Positions 25,615-34,152 of a DNA stretch of 64,000 bases are shown piece by piece. The position numbers were made by a program, and so were the translations under genes. The notes under the pieces are model-generated. The model ran no database searches. It saw only the letters and a list, made by a program, of their open reading frames with translations, and was not told the DNA's origin. This stretch comes from Anaerolinea thermophila. GTDB lineage: Bacteria; Chloroflexota; Anaerolineae; Anaerolineales; Anaerolineaceae. How positions within the stretch are numbered: position 1 is the first letter of the stretch; every line of letters starts with the position of its first letter. The stretch is taken from assembly GCF_020723905.1 (NCBI RefSeq), contig NZ_DYHZ01000007.1, positions 105,839-169,838 on the forward strand, written 5' to 3'.

Positions 25615-27038
25615 CCAATCACCTCCAGAGCGTTGACGATGCGATCCATGCGTAAACCGTGCGAACCTTTGATCAAGACGATGTCTCCTTCCTTGAGCAG
25701 GGGTTTGAGCACTTCAATTGCCTGAGAAGTGTCGGGGACCCAGAAAATCTTTTCCGGTTTCATCCCGGCTTCCCGGGCGGCTCGCGCAATGATTTTACTC
25801 AATTCCCCCACAGCCACCAACACATCGGCGACTTCAGCGGCGCGCACACCTACTTTTTCATGACCGCTTTGCTCATACGGTCCTAACTCGAGCATGTCCC
25901 CGAGAACAGCAATGCGTCTTCCTTTCATTTCGTGCAGGATTTGCAGAGATGCCAGCGTGGATTCGGGCGAGGCATTGTATGTGTCGTCGAGAATCAAAGC
26001 GCCGCTGGAAGAGCGTACAGCAACCAGACGCAACTGAGTTGGAGAGCGCTGTAACCCATGGATGATTTCGCCCCAGGTCAGTCCTTCCACAATGCCCACG
26101 GCGGTGGCGCGCAGGGCGGTTTGTACAGAATGATGCCCGATGAGCGGTACACGCACCGAGAAGGACTCCCGTCGGTAATGCAGGCGAAACCGGATGCCTT
26201 CCAGCCCCATAGTTTCGATCTCGTCAGCCCAGAGATGCGCCTCAGGGGTTAATCCGTAATAGAGAATGTTCGCCTGGGTTTTGTCTGCCATCCAGCGCAC
26301 CCAGGGATCATCGTGATTCAGGATGGCATATCCATCGGCAGGCAGGGACTGTACCAGTTCCGATTTTCCCCGGGCAATGGCTTCCTGCGAGCCTGCCCGT
26401 TCGGCGTGGACGGTGCCAATGTTGGTGATCACGCCAACTTGCGGTAGGGCAATGTCACACAACAGGGCAATTTCCCCCGGGACGTAAAAGCCCATTTCCA
26501 GCACAGCGCATTCGTGCCCTTTCCCCAGACGCAGAATGGTCAGGGGGAGCCCGATTTCGTTATTCAGGTTGCCCGGGCTTTTCAGCGTCCGGTAGCGTTG
26601 AGAGAGCACCTCAGCAATCATTTCCTTGGTTGTGGATTTTCCCACACTTCCGGTAATCCCTGTGACCCGGAGATTCAGTTTTCTACGCCAGTGTCGGGCG
26701 ATTTGCTGGAGCGCCTGGAGCGTGTTGTTCACCCGCAGGCAGAGAGGGTTCCCCGGTGTCCAGGAAGGGGGAAAGGAAAGGGGAGTGTCTGTAGAAACCG
26801 CTCTGAGGTCCAGGATGGGGAAGTCCTGAGGAAGGTCTTTTTCCACCAGCGCCAGAAGGGCACCGTTCTGGAAAGCCGCTCCCACAAACTGATGTCCGTC
26901 GGTGCGTTCCCCGGGAAGAGCCACAAACAGAGATCCCGGGATGACCTGACGGGAATCAATCGCCGCCTCGCTGATAGCGAGGGGCAGTTCCACGCGTTTG
27001 CCGGTCAGAGCTTCCAGAATATCCGTCAGCGTCAACAC
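25611..27038 (-). CDS. murF: UDP-MurNAc-tripeptide--D-Ala-D-Ala ligase (MurF)
   Basis: 475 residues, adding the D-Ala-D-Ala unit. The N-terminus AAIDSRQVIPGSLFVALPGERTDGHQF is typical of MurE/MurF. The P-loop ITGSVGKSTTKEMIAEVL, then NLNNEIGLPLTILRL and LILDDTYNASPESTLASLQIL are MurF-specific. GTG start with an AAGGA site. It directly follows ftsI, where murE would normally sit. It lacks the C-terminal meso-DAP recognition motif (DNPR) of MurE and should not be read as a MurE. Confidence 0.93.
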   Translation of the reverse strand: MLTLTDILEALTGKRVELPLAISEAAIDSRQVIPGSLFVALPGERTDGHQFVGAAFQNGALLALVEKDLPQDFPILDLRAVSTDTPLSFPPSWTPGNPLCLRVNNTLQALQQIARHWRRKLNLRVTGITGSVGKSTTKEMIAEVLSQRYRTLKSPGNLNNEIGLPLTILRLGKGHECAVLEMGFYVPGEIALLCDIALPQVGVITNIGTVHAERAGSQEAIARGKSELVQSLPADGYAILNHDDPWVRWMADKTQANILYYGLTPEAHLWADEIETMGLEGIRFRLHYRRESFSVRVPLIGHHSVQTALRATAVGIVEGLTWGEIIHGLQRSPTQLRLVAVRSSSGALILDDTYNASPESTLASLQILHEMKGRRIAVLGDMLELGPYEQSGHEKVGVRAAEVADVLVAVGELSKIIARAAREAGMKPEKIFWVPDTSQAIEVLKPLLKEGDIVLIKGSHGLRMDRIVNALEVIG

Positions 27039-27055
27039 TTCTTTCCTTCTCCTCT

Positions 27056-28861
27056 CTAGTGATTGGCAATCTGCCAGCGGACTTCATCCGGGGGAAGGTC
27101 CATCAGCACCACTAAACCCTGGACAATATCCCGGAAAAGCGGCGCGGCAACCATGGACCCCCATGGAGAAGAACGCGGTTCCTCCAGCCAGACATATACA
27201 ATAAATCGCGGATCATCCACCGGTCCCCAGCCGACAAACGAGGCGTTGGTTACGCCATCTTTGTACCCGCCGTGAATCGGGTCGTACACTTCGGCGGTGC
27301 CGGTCTTTCCTGCAATGCGGTACCCGGGTACCTGAGCATTTTTATAACTCTCGCTTTCTACCGACTCTGCCAGCATTTGGGAGACGGTGTCAGCGGTTTC
27401 GGCTTTGATCGGGCGGCTGATGACCTGTGTGCTGACTTCGTATTTTTCATTGTTTTGAATGATGGCTTTGACGACATGCGGGGCAACTATTTTGCCATGG
27501 TTTGCCAGCGCATTCAATGCCGTGATCATTTGCAGGGGAGTGACGGCAATAGCCTGTCCAAAGGAATTGGTGCCCAGATTGATATCGCTCCAATAGGTAT
27601 CGCCGGGTGTGAAGTAGGGCTGGGTGACTTCGCCAGCCAGATCAATGCCCGTCAGATGTCCAAAGCCAAACCGGTTGACGTACTCATAAAAGCGGGTGGT
27701 GCCCATCTGATCGGCAATCCACGCCATGCACACGTTCAGGGAGTAGCGCAGACAACCGGTCATATCTTGCGGTCCCCATGCGCCCCGGTCCCAGTTTCGA
27801 ATGGCATGTCCTTTGATGTAATAAACGCCGGTATCAAGGAAGGGGGTTGAAGGCTCAACTACCCCCGCATCGATTGCAGATGCCATAGTAATGGGCTTGA
27901 ACGTCGAACCGGGTTCATAAACAGTATCTATGGCGCGGTTGACGTTCATTTTCTCCCCGAAAACATTCTGAATGTTCCAGTACTCATTCGGGTTGAAGCG
28001 TGGACTTACCGCCATTGCCAGAATTTCGCCGCTTTCGGGATCCATGATGATGACGGTGCCCGAAAGAGAACCAGTGTTCTTGACAGCGTCATCCAGTTTT
28101 TCCTCAACCATTTTCTGGATGTTGCGGTCAATGGTGGTAATCAGGCTGGCGCCGGGGGGCAGGTTGGGAACTTCGGGAACCAGAGATGGATCAAGAGACC
28201 AGCGCACCTTCATAGGTGTCCCGGTCAGGAGGTCGTTGTATTTCTCTTCCAGTCCGTAGTACCCTCTGGCGTCTTCTTCCTGCATGTAAGCATAGAATCC
28301 GAGAACATTGCTGGCGAGGGAGCCTTCGGGGTAATACCGCGCCATTGTTCGACTCCACTGTAAGCCACTGAGGGTGGGAGCAATTTCCCCTTTGCGTAAC
28401 CGCCGCTTCTTGCTTTCTTCTTCAAGCCGTTCTTGTTCTTTTTCCAGTAAGGCAATTTGTTCTGCCGGGACAAAGTTAGCCAGGCGAACGTAGCGGGGAG
28501 TTTCCTCGTCTATATTGGTTGAATACGCTTTCAGGGTTTCGAGGATATCCCCATATTTGAGACCCAGATGGGTAGAAAGAACCGTAGCAATGGTTTCCGG
28601 GTCTTCGACGTAGCGCAAATCTGCACCAACTTCATAGGTTTCCAGGTTGCCTGCCAGCAAGTTCCCCCAGCGGTCGTAGATGTTCCCTCTAACCGGATAA
28701 ATGGTTTGTTCGTAGATTCTATAATTCTCCCCCTGTTGCAGAAGTTCAGGCGCCTGGGGGTTTGAAAGAATACGAATCATCCAGATAAAAGCAAACAAGC
28801 CCACTGCGGTCAGTAAGGCTCCGGTGATCTGGTAGCGGATAAAAGAGTGTTCTGAGTTCAT
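27056..28861 (-). CDS. ftsI: Class B penicillin-binding protein FtsI (PBP3-like)
   Basis: 601 residues. Septal transpeptidase. One membrane segment (about 11-31), a dimerisation/pedestal domain with RGNIYDRWGNLLA, and a transpeptidase domain with the STFK motif (Ser319), an SxN-type motif in YSLNVCMAW, and KTGTAEV. There are no PASTA repeats. It overlaps the ftsL-like gene by 4 bp (ATGA), which suits tight stoichiometry of division proteins. Confidence 0.93.
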   Translation of the reverse strand: MNSEHSFIRYQITGALLTAVGLFAFIWMIRILSNPQAPELLQQGENYRIYEQTIYPVRGNIYDRWGNLLAGNLETYEVGADLRYVEDPETIATVLSTHLGLKYGDILETLKAYSTNIDEETPRYVRLANFVPAEQIALLEKEQERLEEESKKRRLRKGEIAPTLSGLQWSRTMARYYPEGSLASNVLGFYAYMQEEDARGYYGLEEKYNDLLTGTPMKVRWSLDPSLVPEVPNLPPGASLITTIDRNIQKMVEEKLDDAVKNTGSLSGTVIIMDPESGEILAMAVSPRFNPNEYWNIQNVFGEKMNVNRAIDTVYEPGSTFKPITMASAIDAGVVEPSTPFLDTGVYYIKGHAIRNWDRGAWGPQDMTGCLRYSLNVCMAWIADQMGTTRFYEYVNRFGFGHLTGIDLAGEVTQPYFTPGDTYWSDINLGTNSFGQAIAVTPLQMITALNALANHGKIVAPHVVKAIIQNNEKYEVSTQVISRPIKAETADTVSQMLAESVESESYKNAQVPGYRIAGKTGTAEVYDPIHGGYKDGVTNASFVGWGPVDDPRFIVYVWLEEPRSSPWGSMVAAPLFRDIVQGLVVLMDLPPDEVRWQIANH

Positions 28862-29370
28862 GGCACCGCACCTCTCGGAATTTTCTCAATTTGAGAAAGC
28901 CCCTGGAAAAGAAGATCGGAGAGGGATTGCTGGTAACTGGTTTTGATGAGAATTGGTTCTTCCTGAGAGGAAGGCGGCGGCGGAACTGCCAGAGTCGTTT
29001 GTCTGCCGGGGTAGGCAGGGACGGTCATATAAACAATCTCATCCCGGGTAGCAGGACGAAACCCCAGTTTCTTTGCCCGTTCTTCCATCACCTGGACGGA
29101 TGATCCTGCGGCGATTTCGGTGTTCAACGTGGCAATTCTGTATTGCAGGATTTCTTTCTCATTTTCCAGCCGGTTGATCTGAATAGCCGCTTCTGCCGAT
29201 TCCACAGAAATGGTCAACGAAATCCATATCACCAGCCCGAAAAGTAACGCCAGAATAAGGAACAGCATTCCTTTTCGTGTGGCTTTACGCCATGGGGCTT
29301 GCTGATATGCCTGTTGCAGCGTTTTCTGCACCATTCCCAGTTTTCCTCCCGATTCCCTTTCCCGTTTCAT
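28858..29370 (-). CDS. ftsL: FtsL-like septum protein
   Basis: 170 residues from the ATG at 29370, which has AAGGA 6 nt upstream; a TTG and another ATG lie just before. A basic N-terminus is followed by one membrane segment (about GMLFLILALLFGLVIWISLTI). A coiled-coil region IQINRLENEKEILQYRIATLNTEI and the conserved-looking VMEERAKKLGFRPAT follow. A longer Pro-rich periplasmic tail is unusual for FtsL. Assignment rests on topology and on position between rsmH and ftsI, because FtsL sequences are poorly conserved. Confidence 0.75.
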   Translation of the reverse strand: MKRERESGGKLGMVQKTLQQAYQQAPWRKATRKGMLFLILALLFGLVIWISLTISVESAEAAIQINRLENEKEILQYRIATLNTEIAAGSSVQVMEERAKKLGFRPATRDEIVYMTVPAYPGRQTTLAVPPPPSSQEEPILIKTSYQQSLSDLLFQGLSQIEKIPRGAVP

Positions 29371-29388
29371 CGGCATTCCTTGCAATAC

Positions 29389-30327
29389 TCATGCCAGAGC
29401 CATTTTCTCCGCCACGCGCAACCGGGCACTGCGCGCACGGGGATTTTCCCGAATTTCCTCGTCACTGGCTTCAATGGGGTGACGGGTTACCTCTCGCAAA
29501 GTGGCTTTGTGTCCACAGGTGCACACCGGTTGTTCGGGTGGACACAGGCAGTCCCGGCTTTCGCGCCGGAAGAAGTGTTTGACCAGGCGATCTTCCAGTG
29601 AGTGGAAGGAAATCACCGCCAGTCTTCCACCTGCCTTCAGGCATTCCACGGCTTGCGGGAGCGCGATTTCTATGGCTTCCAGTTCGTGGTTCACGGCAAT
29701 GCGTAATGCCTGAAAGGTACGCGTTGCCGGGTGAATGCGCTCCCGTTTTCCCCCCACGACCCGGATGACAACTTCTGCCAGTTCGCGGGTGGTGTGGAGC
29801 GGGCGGGATTGCACAATGGCGCGAGCAATTTTGCGGGCATAGCGCTCTTCACCGTACTCCCACAGAATGCGCGCCAGGTCTTCCTCGGGCAACAGGTTGA
29901 CCAGATCCTCAGCGGTGGTCTCCTGGCGGGGATCGAAACGCATGTCCAGTCTGCCTTCAGCGCTGAAGGAAAACCCCCTTTCGGGTGTGTCCAGTTGCAT
30001 AGACGAGACTCCCAGGTCAAACACAATCCCATCCACCTGTTCCCATCCCAGAACTGCCAGTTGTTCCTTCAGGGTCACATAAGAGGCTTGCACCAGATGT
30101 GCCCGCTCTCCATAAATAGAGAGGCGCTGGCTTGCCAGTGCCAGCGCCTGGGGATCCGGATCCAGACCTAAAAGTTCACCTTGAGGGCTGGAAGTTTCCA
30201 GAATGCCAGCGGCGTGACCCCCCGCGCCAACCGTCGCATCCACATACCTGCCGGGGCTGTGTGGACGTAATGCGAGTATAATTTCTTGGTAAAGTACAGG
30301 ACGATGAGGAAAGGAAGAGAGACTCAT
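29389..30327 (-). CDS. rsmH: 16S rRNA (cytosine1402-N4)-methyltransferase RsmH
   Basis: 312 residues. The N-terminus HRPVLYQEIILALRPHSPGRYVDATVGAGGHAAGIL is the SAM-binding fold. DGIVFDLGVSSMQLDTPERGFSF, TRTFQALRIAVNHELEAI and VISFHSLEDRLVKHFFR are RsmH (MraW) hallmarks. It modifies 16S rRNA in the decoding centre. GAGG precedes the ATG, and it is second in the dcw operon after mraZ as in most bacteria. Confidence 0.96.
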   Translation of the reverse strand: MSLSSFPHRPVLYQEIILALRPHSPGRYVDATVGAGGHAAGILETSSPQGELLGLDPDPQALALASQRLSIYGERAHLVQASYVTLKEQLAVLGWEQVDGIVFDLGVSSMQLDTPERGFSFSAEGRLDMRFDPRQETTAEDLVNLLPEEDLARILWEYGEERYARKIARAIVQSRPLHTTRELAEVVIRVVGGKRERIHPATRTFQALRIAVNHELEAIEIALPQAVECLKAGGRLAVISFHSLEDRLVKHFFRRESRDCLCPPEQPVCTCGHKATLREVTRHPIEASDEEIRENPRARSARLRVAEKMALA

Positions 30328-30343
30328 GAACTTGCCTCATCGC

Positions 30344-30781
30344 TCATCGCGTGTGAATTTCAAACGCAGCGAAGCGGTGTTCGTTAACTTCCGCATTTTG
30401 AAGTGAGGATTCTTGTTTGCGCCATTCTTCTTGTGCCCAGATTTCAAAGTAATCTCCCACCCCTACCACGACGACTTGATTTTCAATCCGGGCAAATTCC
30501 CGCAAATAGGCGGGAATGAGGAAACGCCCCAGTTTATCGAAAACCACAGGAGAGGCTGAGGAAAAGATGAGGCGTTTTAGCGTGCGTGCATCCGGATTGG
30601 TCATCCCCAGTTCATTCAGGTATGCCACTACTCGTTCAAAGACCTCGGTCGTGAGCACCATCAGATTGCGATCGAACCCCTGGGTGATGTACGCGCCGCT
30701 TTTGATCAATTCCCGGTATTTCGCCGGGATGATCACACGGCTCTTGTCGTCAATGTTGTGCTCAAATCGCCCAAGGAACAT
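30344..30781 (-). CDS. mraZ: Transcriptional regulator MraZ
   Basis: 145 residues from the ATG at 30781, which has AGGAT upstream. Two SpoVT/AbrB-like repeats are present: MFLGRFEHNIDDKSRVIIPAKYRE, and later VVFDKLGRFLIPAYLREFA. MraZ forms ring-shaped oligomers and binds short direct repeats in front of its own operon to control dcw transcription. The upstream region has a matching array of GTGG repeats at 10-bp steps. Confidence 0.95.
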   Translation of the reverse strand: MFLGRFEHNIDDKSRVIIPAKYRELIKSGAYITQGFDRNLMVLTTEVFERVVAYLNELGMTNPDARTLKRLIFSSASPVVFDKLGRFLIPAYLREFARIENQVVVVGVGDYFEIWAQEEWRKQESSLQNAEVNEHRFAAFEIHTR

Positions 30782-30808
30782 ATGTTCTAATCCTGTTATA
30801 TATGCCAA

Positions 30809-30827
30809 ACGCCGGAAAACCCGGCGT
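30809..30827. other. Hairpin in the mraZ leader
   Basis: ACGCCGG (30809-30815) pairs perfectly with CCGGCGT (30821-30827) around a 5-nt loop. It lies about 30 nt upstream of the mraZ start codon, inside the predicted leader RNA. There is no T-run on the mraZ strand, so it is not a plain terminator; it may pause transcription or protect the RNA 5' region. Confidence 0.5.
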
Positions 30828-30833
30828 CAGTCC

Positions 30834-30888
30834 CCAACTTTAACCACTTTTTTCCACTCGTATCCACAGTATATCCAAAATTATCCAC
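30834..30888 (-). promoter_or_regulatory. Array of GTGG/TTGG repeats, candidate MraZ operator
   Basis: On the minus strand, GTGG or TTGG units begin at steps of 10, 10, 10, 11 and 10 bp. Plus-strand CCAC/CCAA starts are 30834, 30844, 30854, 30864, 30875 and 30885. One unit reads AAAGTGG. MraZ of E. coli binds TGGG-containing repeats at 10-bp spacing, and Mollicutes MraZ binds AAAGTG repeats. The array spans the promoter spacer, the -10 region and the early leader, as expected for autoregulation. Confidence 0.7.
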
Positions 30889-30896
30889 AAATGCAA
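30868..30896 (-). promoter_or_regulatory. mraZ/dcw operon promoter
   Basis: TTGCAT (30891-30896) and TATACT (30868-30873) with a 17-bp spacer on the minus strand. Transcription would start near 30861, giving a leader of about 80 nt. Confidence 0.6.
30881..30889 (+). promoter_or_regulatory. Perfect DnaA-box sequence in the mraZ promoter
   Basis: TTATCCACA, a 9/9 match to the consensus DnaA box. A one-mismatch copy (GTATCCACA) lies at 30860-30868. Because GTGGAT is also part of the putative MraZ array, this may be coincidental. Confidence 0.4.
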
Positions 30897-30942
30897 GTAG
30901 GAAAACCACTTTTTAACCAATTTGCAAGGAAAGGATTCCACC

Positions 30943-32343
30943 ATGACCCTCCAAAACTATCGCTCTCTCTTCTCCGGCCTGGATGTGCCCGTGCCGTTGC
31001 TCAACGGCAAACAGTGCGTGTACATCAATCTGGACAATGCTGCTTCAACGCCCCCGTTGAAAGCCGTTGAAGAAGCAATCCAGCGATTTCTCCCTTACTA
31101 CAGCAGTGTGCATCGCGGAACAGGTTTCAAGAGCCAGTTATCCACACATGCCTATGAAAGCGCTCGCCGGAAGGTCTTAACCTTTCTGGGTGCCAGCGAG
31201 GATGAACATGTCTGCATCTTTGGGAAGAACACTACCGAAATGATCAATCGGCTGGCAAAACGCTTTCCCTTTTCTCCTGAACGCGATACCGTGATCGTCA
31301 GTTTGATGGAGCACCATTCCAACGATTTGCCCTGGCGGGGGGTGGCAAAAGTTTTACGGGTGGGTTTGCTCCCAGATGGACGTTTGAATGAGGCGCATTT
31401 TGATGCCTTGCTTGAACAGTATGGTTCCCGGGTGGCACTGGTGGCGATCAGCGGCGCCAGCAATGTGACTGGATACCTCAATCCCATTCACCGGTTAGCC
31501 GAAAAGGCTCATCGGGCGGGGGCGCAGATCATGGTAGATGCTGCGCAACTGGCTCCGCACCGGGCAATCAACATGCTCCCACTGGATGATCCGGCGCATC
31601 TGGATTACGTGGTGCTTTCGGCGCACAAAATGTATGCACCCTTTGGCACGGGTGCGCTTGTTGGGCGCAGGGATACCTTTTCCACAGGCGAACCCGATCA
31701 TCGCGGCGGAGGGCAGGTGGAATTCGTCACCGAAGATGAAGTGGAATGGACCGGTGCACCTGAGCGGGATGAGGCGGGAAGTCCCAATACCATCGGGGCG
31801 GTGGCGCTGGCGGCGGCAATGGATCAGTTAATGCGGGTAGGCATGGACGAGGTTGCCCGTCACGAAGCCGAATTGACCGCATACGCATTGGAAAAATTGA
31901 ACGCCATTCCCTGGATGCGCCTGTTTGGCGACCATGATCCGCAACGGGCTTCCCAGCGTTTAGGGGTGATCCCCCTTCAACTGGAAGGCGTGCCTCATTT
32001 TCTGGCGGCGGCGGTGTTGGGTTATGAGTTTGGGATTGGCGTGCGGAGCGGTTGCTTTTGCGCGCACCCGTATTTGCTTCATCTGCTGGAAGTTTCCCCA
32101 ACCGATGCCGCCCGGGTGCGCAAACGCATCTTGAAAGGAGACCGCCGTGAGATGCCCGGTATGATTCGCGCATCCTTTGGACTTTACAACATAACAGAAG
32201 AGATTGATGCTTTTATCGAGGCGCTTACGGCAATCCGCCGCGGGGATTATGAAGGGGTGTATTATCAGGATGTTGCCACGGGAGAATATCAACCGGAGGG
32301 CTGGTCGGTGCGTTTTGAAGATTACTTTACCTTTGAGGGATAA
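30943..32343 (+). CDS. Class V aminotransferase, cysteine-desulfurase-like
   Basis: 466 residues from the ATG at 30943 with AAGGAAAGGA upstream. PLP enzyme of the SufS/CsdA/NifS fold. INLDNAASTPP, then VSLMEHHSNDLPW, AQIMVDAAQLAPH and the PLP lysine in VVLSAHKMYAPFGTGALVG (Lys229) are clear. A Cys-containing loop, GVRSGCFCAHPYLLHL, could carry the persulfide. The C-terminus is longer than in SufS. No SufBCDU genes are adjacent, so whether it desulfurates cysteine or acts on another amino acid is open. Divergent from mraZ. Confidence 0.75.
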   Translation: MTLQNYRSLFSGLDVPVPLLNGKQCVYINLDNAASTPPLKAVEEAIQRFLPYYSSVHRGTGFKSQLSTHAYESARRKVLTFLGASEDEHVCIFGKNTTEMINRLAKRFPFSPERDTVIVSLMEHHSNDLPWRGVAKVLRVGLLPDGRLNEAHFDALLEQYGSRVALVAISGASNVTGYLNPIHRLAEKAHRAGAQIMVDAAQLAPHRAINMLPLDDPAHLDYVVLSAHKMYAPFGTGALVGRRDTFSTGEPDHRGGGQVEFVTEDEVEWTGAPERDEAGSPNTIGAVALAAAMDQLMRVGMDEVARHEAELTAYALEKLNAIPWMRLFGDHDPQRASQRLGVIPLQLEGVPHFLAAAVLGYEFGIGVRSGCFCAHPYLLHLLEVSPTDAARVRKRILKGDRREMPGMIRASFGLYNITEEIDAFIEALTAIRRGDYEGVYYQDVATGEYQPEGWSVRFEDYFTFEG

Positions 32344-32349
32344 GGGAAC

Positions 32350-32775
32350 ATGAAGCCGGAACTGTTTGCACTTCTCACCGCAATCTTCTGGGGAGTGGGC
32401 GGATATTTTGAAAAGAAAGGATTACATTTGGGTAATCTTCCCCCCACTTTGGGCATTACTATCCGGACGGCGGTAGCGCTGGTGTTGCTGGGCGTGGCAA
32501 GTTTTCCGCAGTGGAAGATGATCCCTCAGGCAGGGACAAAGGCTTTACTGTATATGGTTATCGGCGGGGGCGTAGTGGCTGGTGCGGCAGGGATGTTGTG
32601 CTTCTACACTGCGCTGAAAGGCGCTCCCCTGACGCGGGTGATGCCCATCGCTTTCACCTCGCCGCTTTTTGGCGCACTGATGGGTATCCTTTTTTCTGGG
32701 GAAACGCTCACTCTGAAAACGGTCATCGGGATGGCGCTCACGATTGGCGGAATCATTCTCTTGACTATTGGATGA
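32350..32775 (+). CDS. Single-domain EamA (DMT superfamily) transporter
   Basis: 141 residues with about five membrane segments and one EamA repeat (LFALLTAIFWGVGGYFEKKGL ... GILFSGETLTLKTVIGMALTIGGIILL). Most EamA transporters carry two repeats in about 300 residues, so this one must dimerise, as small multidrug resistance-like proteins do. The substrate is unknown. AAGGGAAC precedes the ATG, 6 bp after the aminotransferase stop, so the two are co-transcribed. It ends 10 bp from the convergent radical SAM gene. Confidence 0.7.
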   Translation: MKPELFALLTAIFWGVGGYFEKKGLHLGNLPPTLGITIRTAVALVLLGVASFPQWKMIPQAGTKALLYMVIGGGVVAGAAGMLCFYTALKGAPLTRVMPIAFTSPLFGALMGILFSGETLTLKTVIGMALTIGGIILLTIG

Positions 32776-32784
32776 ACCATGTTA

Positions 32785-34005
32785 TCAGTACACAAATTCC
32801 CGAATGTCATATCGGCTGATGTGCGGAGTGCCGGTATCTTCGCTGAATGACAGGGCTTGCTCGATGGCTTCTCCCTGTGCAATGCGCTCTTCGGGGGTGA
32901 GGGGATGAAGATGTGCCTGGAAAGCGTCCCGGGTATATTCCATCCCCTCTCCTTCTACCAGTTCGGAGAAGTAAATCAGGTCATCGGCGTCCAGTGGCAT
33001 TGCCTGGAGGGTGCGGATGCTGTCGGTGACATGTTGTTGAGCAAATTGATGCCCGCCTGCGCCGAGCAGCAGGATAATGCCCACAGCAACCCCGCCTCGT
33101 TTGATGGCTTGCACGGCTTGCACCACGTCTCCAGCCGTGCCGGGTTTTTTGAGGAAACGCAGTAAGGCGTCGTTTCCGCTTTCCATGCCAATATACACCC
33201 GCCGTAGTCCCAGTTCCCGCAAACGGGCATAGTCTTCAGGGGTTTTCTTCTCTGCGCTGAAGCCGTCCAGAAAGGCGTAGATTCCCCCCAGATGTTCCAC
33301 GTCAAACTGCTCATGTACGGCTTCCATCAGTTCGACCAGCCTGGGCATGGGGATGACCAGTGCATTGGCATCGCCCAGGAAAATGGTACGGCGCAGGCTC
33401 AGCCCCTCTCCTAAAAACTCCCGCACGGCTTTCATGTGTTCCCGAAACTCATCGGGTTTTTTAATGCGGAAAGGACGGTCGCGGTAGAAATTGCAAAAGG
33501 TGCAGGTGTTGAACGAGCACCCTTCTGCGGCTTGCAGGACAACTGCCATGTACTGATCGGGGGGCAGAATGCCAACAGGACGGTATACGGCATGATATCG
33601 GACGACATCCTGACGGTATCGTTGGGGGGTAAATTCAACAGCGCGTCTCAGGAATGCCCATCCGCGTTCATCGAGAGCGGGATTCAGGGTGAGCCGTCCG
33701 TCTTGGATGTCGTTCAACAAATCTTCACATACCTGACGTGCGCTTTCCTGTAAACGAGCGCTTTCCTCCTTGGAAAGCCATCGCCGTCCCCTCTGAGTGC
33801 TTCCTTCTTCCTGCCATTTTGCCACGATTTTTCCATCCAGCCCCCGGCGGTAAGAGATGTTCTGAACCATCCCGGTCCAGAAACGCCCTTCGCCATCGAA
33901 TGAAAAAACCCGTGTTTCTTTCCCTGATTGCAGGCTCAGAGTAAGGCAGTTGGGTTTGGTGGAAAGGGTTAGCGATTGTCCGCGCCAGCGGGTGAGAATA
34001 ACCAT
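32785..34005 (-). CDS. Radical SAM protein with CX4CX2C cluster motif
   Basis: 406 residues. The iron-sulfur motif is GCSFNTCTFCNFYRDRPFR (Cys163, Cys168, Cys171), CX4CX2C rather than the usual CX3CX2C. This variant occurs in a known group of B12-independent, Elp3/HemN-like radical SAM proteins. GDANALVIP and YIGMESGNDALLRFLKKPG are typical barrel strands. The first ~140 residues form an extra N-terminal domain. The substrate is unknown. It has its own promoter with TATAAT at 34034-34039. Confidence 0.75.
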   Translation of the reverse strand: MVILTRWRGQSLTLSTKPNCLTLSLQSGKETRVFSFDGEGRFWTGMVQNISYRRGLDGKIVAKWQEEGSTQRGRRWLSKEESARLQESARQVCEDLLNDIQDGRLTLNPALDERGWAFLRRAVEFTPQRYRQDVVRYHAVYRPVGILPPDQYMAVVLQAAEGCSFNTCTFCNFYRDRPFRIKKPDEFREHMKAVREFLGEGLSLRRTIFLGDANALVIPMPRLVELMEAVHEQFDVEHLGGIYAFLDGFSAEKKTPEDYARLRELGLRRVYIGMESGNDALLRFLKKPGTAGDVVQAVQAIKRGGVAVGIILLLGAGGHQFAQQHVTDSIRTLQAMPLDADDLIYFSELVEGEGMEYTRDAFQAHLHPLTPEERIAQGEAIEQALSFSEDTGTPHISRYDIREFVY

Positions 34006-34033
34006 GATACGTTCTCCATTTGTGAATGGGTTG

Positions 34034-34062
34034 ATTATATGGTGACTTGAGGGAAGCGGGAA
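34034..34062 (-). promoter_or_regulatory. Promoter of the radical SAM gene
   Basis: TTCCCG (34057-34062) and TATAAT (34034-34039) on the minus strand, spacer 17. The leader would be about 22 nt. Confidence 0.5.
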
Positions 34063-34117
34063 TGGTTGTATAACGGCCTGATTCCGGGCGGGAAGATGGG
34101 AACGTTATCACCTCTGG

Positions 34118-34123
34118 TATAAT
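34118..34123 (+). promoter_or_regulatory. Extended -10 for the lar-pxp operon
   Basis: TGGTATAAT, an extended -10, within CTCTGGTATAAT. The same 12-mer precedes uvrA. There is no recognisable -35. The ATG at 34153 has an AGAGGTGA ribosome site. Confidence 0.55.
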
Positions 34124-34152
34124 TTTTTTCAAAGAATAGAGGTGAATTTCCC

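Noticed and set aside
25611-27038. murF as a MurE or MurE-MurF fusion filling the gap in the dcw cluster
   Set aside because: Length and motifs are those of an ordinary MurF, without the MurE diamino-acid recognition motif.
30860-31146. Replication origin at the DnaA-box cluster
   Set aside because: Only two perfect boxes and one near match, no AT-rich unwinding element, and no dnaA, dnaN or rpmH nearby.
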